In this document: positions 63,548 through 64,000 of the stretch, in pieces
Layout of the letters: every line of letters begins with the position of its first letter
Position numbering within the stretch: position 1 is the first letter of the stretch
From: Pseudomonas fluorescens
GTDB lineage: Bacteria > Pseudomonadota > Gammaproteobacteria > Pseudomonadales > Pseudomonadaceae
Reading direction: 5' to 3'
DNA: 64,000 nt
Assembly: GCF_902497775.2 (NCBI RefSeq)
Contig: NZ_OZ024668.1
Location: forward strand, 5,378,326 to 5,442,325
The notes under the pieces: generated by a model
Told to the model about the DNA's origin: nothing
The model's database searches: none
The model's input: the letters and a program-made list of their open reading frames with translations, nothing else
Translations under genes and position numbers: made by a program

Positions 63548-64000
63548 GTGATAAAAAAGATCCTGATCGCCAACCGCGGTGAAATTGCTGTCCGAATCGT
63601 GCGCGCCTGTGCCGAGATGGGCATCCGTTCCGTGGCGATCTACTCCGACGCCGACCGCCATGCCTTGCACGTCAAACGTGCCGATGAGGCCCACAGCATT
63701 GGTGCCGAGCCCCTGGCCGGCTACCTGAACCCGCGCAAGCTGGTGAACCTGGCTGTGGAAACCGGTTGTGATGCGCTGCATCCCGGTTATGGTTTTCTGT
63801 CTGAGAACGCTGAACTTGCGGACATCTGCACCGAACGCGGTATCAAATTCATCGGCCCGTCGGCCGAAGTCATTCGTCGCATGGGCGACAAGACCGAAGC
63901 CCGCCGCAGCATGATCAAGGCCGGTGTACCGGTCACCCCGGGCACCGAAGGCAACGTCGCCGACATCCACGAAGCCCTGCTTGAAGGCGACCGCATCGGT
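63548..64000 (+). CDS. pycA: Pyruvate carboxylase subunit A, biotin carboxylase (cut by window edge)
   Basis: The first 151 residues of the biotin-carboxylase subunit of two-subunit pyruvate carboxylase, which replenishes oxaloacetate. IKKILIANRGEIAVRIVRACAEMG and HPGYGFLSENAELADIC are the family N-terminus. GTG 63548 begins the protein. The rest, including the ATP-grasp active site, lies beyond the window. The LysR neighbour makes pyruvate carboxylase more likely than acetyl-CoA carboxylase AccC. Confidence 0.9.
   Translation, partial: MIKKILIANRGEIAVRIVRACAEMGIRSVAIYSDADRHALHVKRADEAHSIGAEPLAGYLNPRKLVNLAVETGCDALHPGYGFLSENAELADICTERGIKFIGPSAEVIRRMGDKTEARRSMIKAGVPVTPGTEGNVADIHEALLEGDRIG

Overview
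This window is the replication-origin region of a Pseudomonas chromosome, most likely from the P. putida group. The evidence is the gene order gyrB-recF-dnaN-dnaA / rpmH-rnpA-yidD-yidC-mnmE-mnmG-rsmG-parA-parB-atpIBEFHAGDC-glmU-glmS, parS sites of the GTTCCACGTGGAAC type, a REP pair of the P. putida type (54364-54436), and protein sequences that read as typical Pseudomonas. A complete hydrogen cyanide synthase operon (hcnABC) is uncommon in P. putida itself but known in relatives such as P. entomophila. Species assignment is inference.

Layout. (1) 1-4.7 kb: sulfide/sulfane-sulfur detoxification. A type II sulfide:quinone oxidoreductase, an ETHE1-like persulfide dioxygenase and a TauE/SafE permease face a divergent FisR-type sigma54 activator. 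(2) 4.7-11.6 kb: gyrB, recF, dnaN and dnaA on the minus strand, then a DnaA-box-rich spacer (oriC). (3) 11.6-20.2 kb: rpmH, rnpA, yidD, yidC, mnmE, a second origin-like spacer that is collinear with the first, then mnmG, rsmG, parA and parB. (4) 20.3-31.8 kb: the ATP synthase operon, glmU, a DeoR-family regulator and glmS. (5) 31.8-36.4 kb: an accessory block directly downstream of glmS (the attTn7 position) with an AraC regulator and an AaeXAB-like efflux operon plus a 62-residue exported peptide. It is bounded by an 18-bp imperfect inverted repeat and has less Pseudomonas-like base composition. (6) 36.5-39.6 kb: hcnABC with an ANR-like box and a perfect RsmA/CsrA motif on the hcnA ribosome binding site. 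(7) 39.6-45 kb: lipoamide dehydrogenase, cyclopropane fatty acid synthase, cardiolipin synthase and a DUF3617 protein. (8) 44.5-48.8 kb: zinc-starvation genes (folE2, an unknown exported protein, a COG0523 GTPase, DUF1826) around a palindromic Zur box, followed by a second COG0523 GTPase. (9) 48.8-64 kb: housekeeping and regulatory genes including pdxY, a thioesterase, a CPA2 antiporter, a SUKH protein, a Tim44-like protein, uvrD, a PAS-GGDEF-EAL protein, zwf with a divergent RpiR regulator, and pycR with the start of pycA.

The less ordinary observations are the two collinear origin-like spacers with identical internal spacing, the helically phased TGGCAG array in front of the sulfide operon, the inverted-repeat-bounded module at attTn7, the Zur-box gene of unknown function, and a cluster of three consensus DnaA boxes inside a GTPase gene at 48.3-48.65 kb. 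No rRNA, tRNA, CRISPR array, transposase or prophage was seen.
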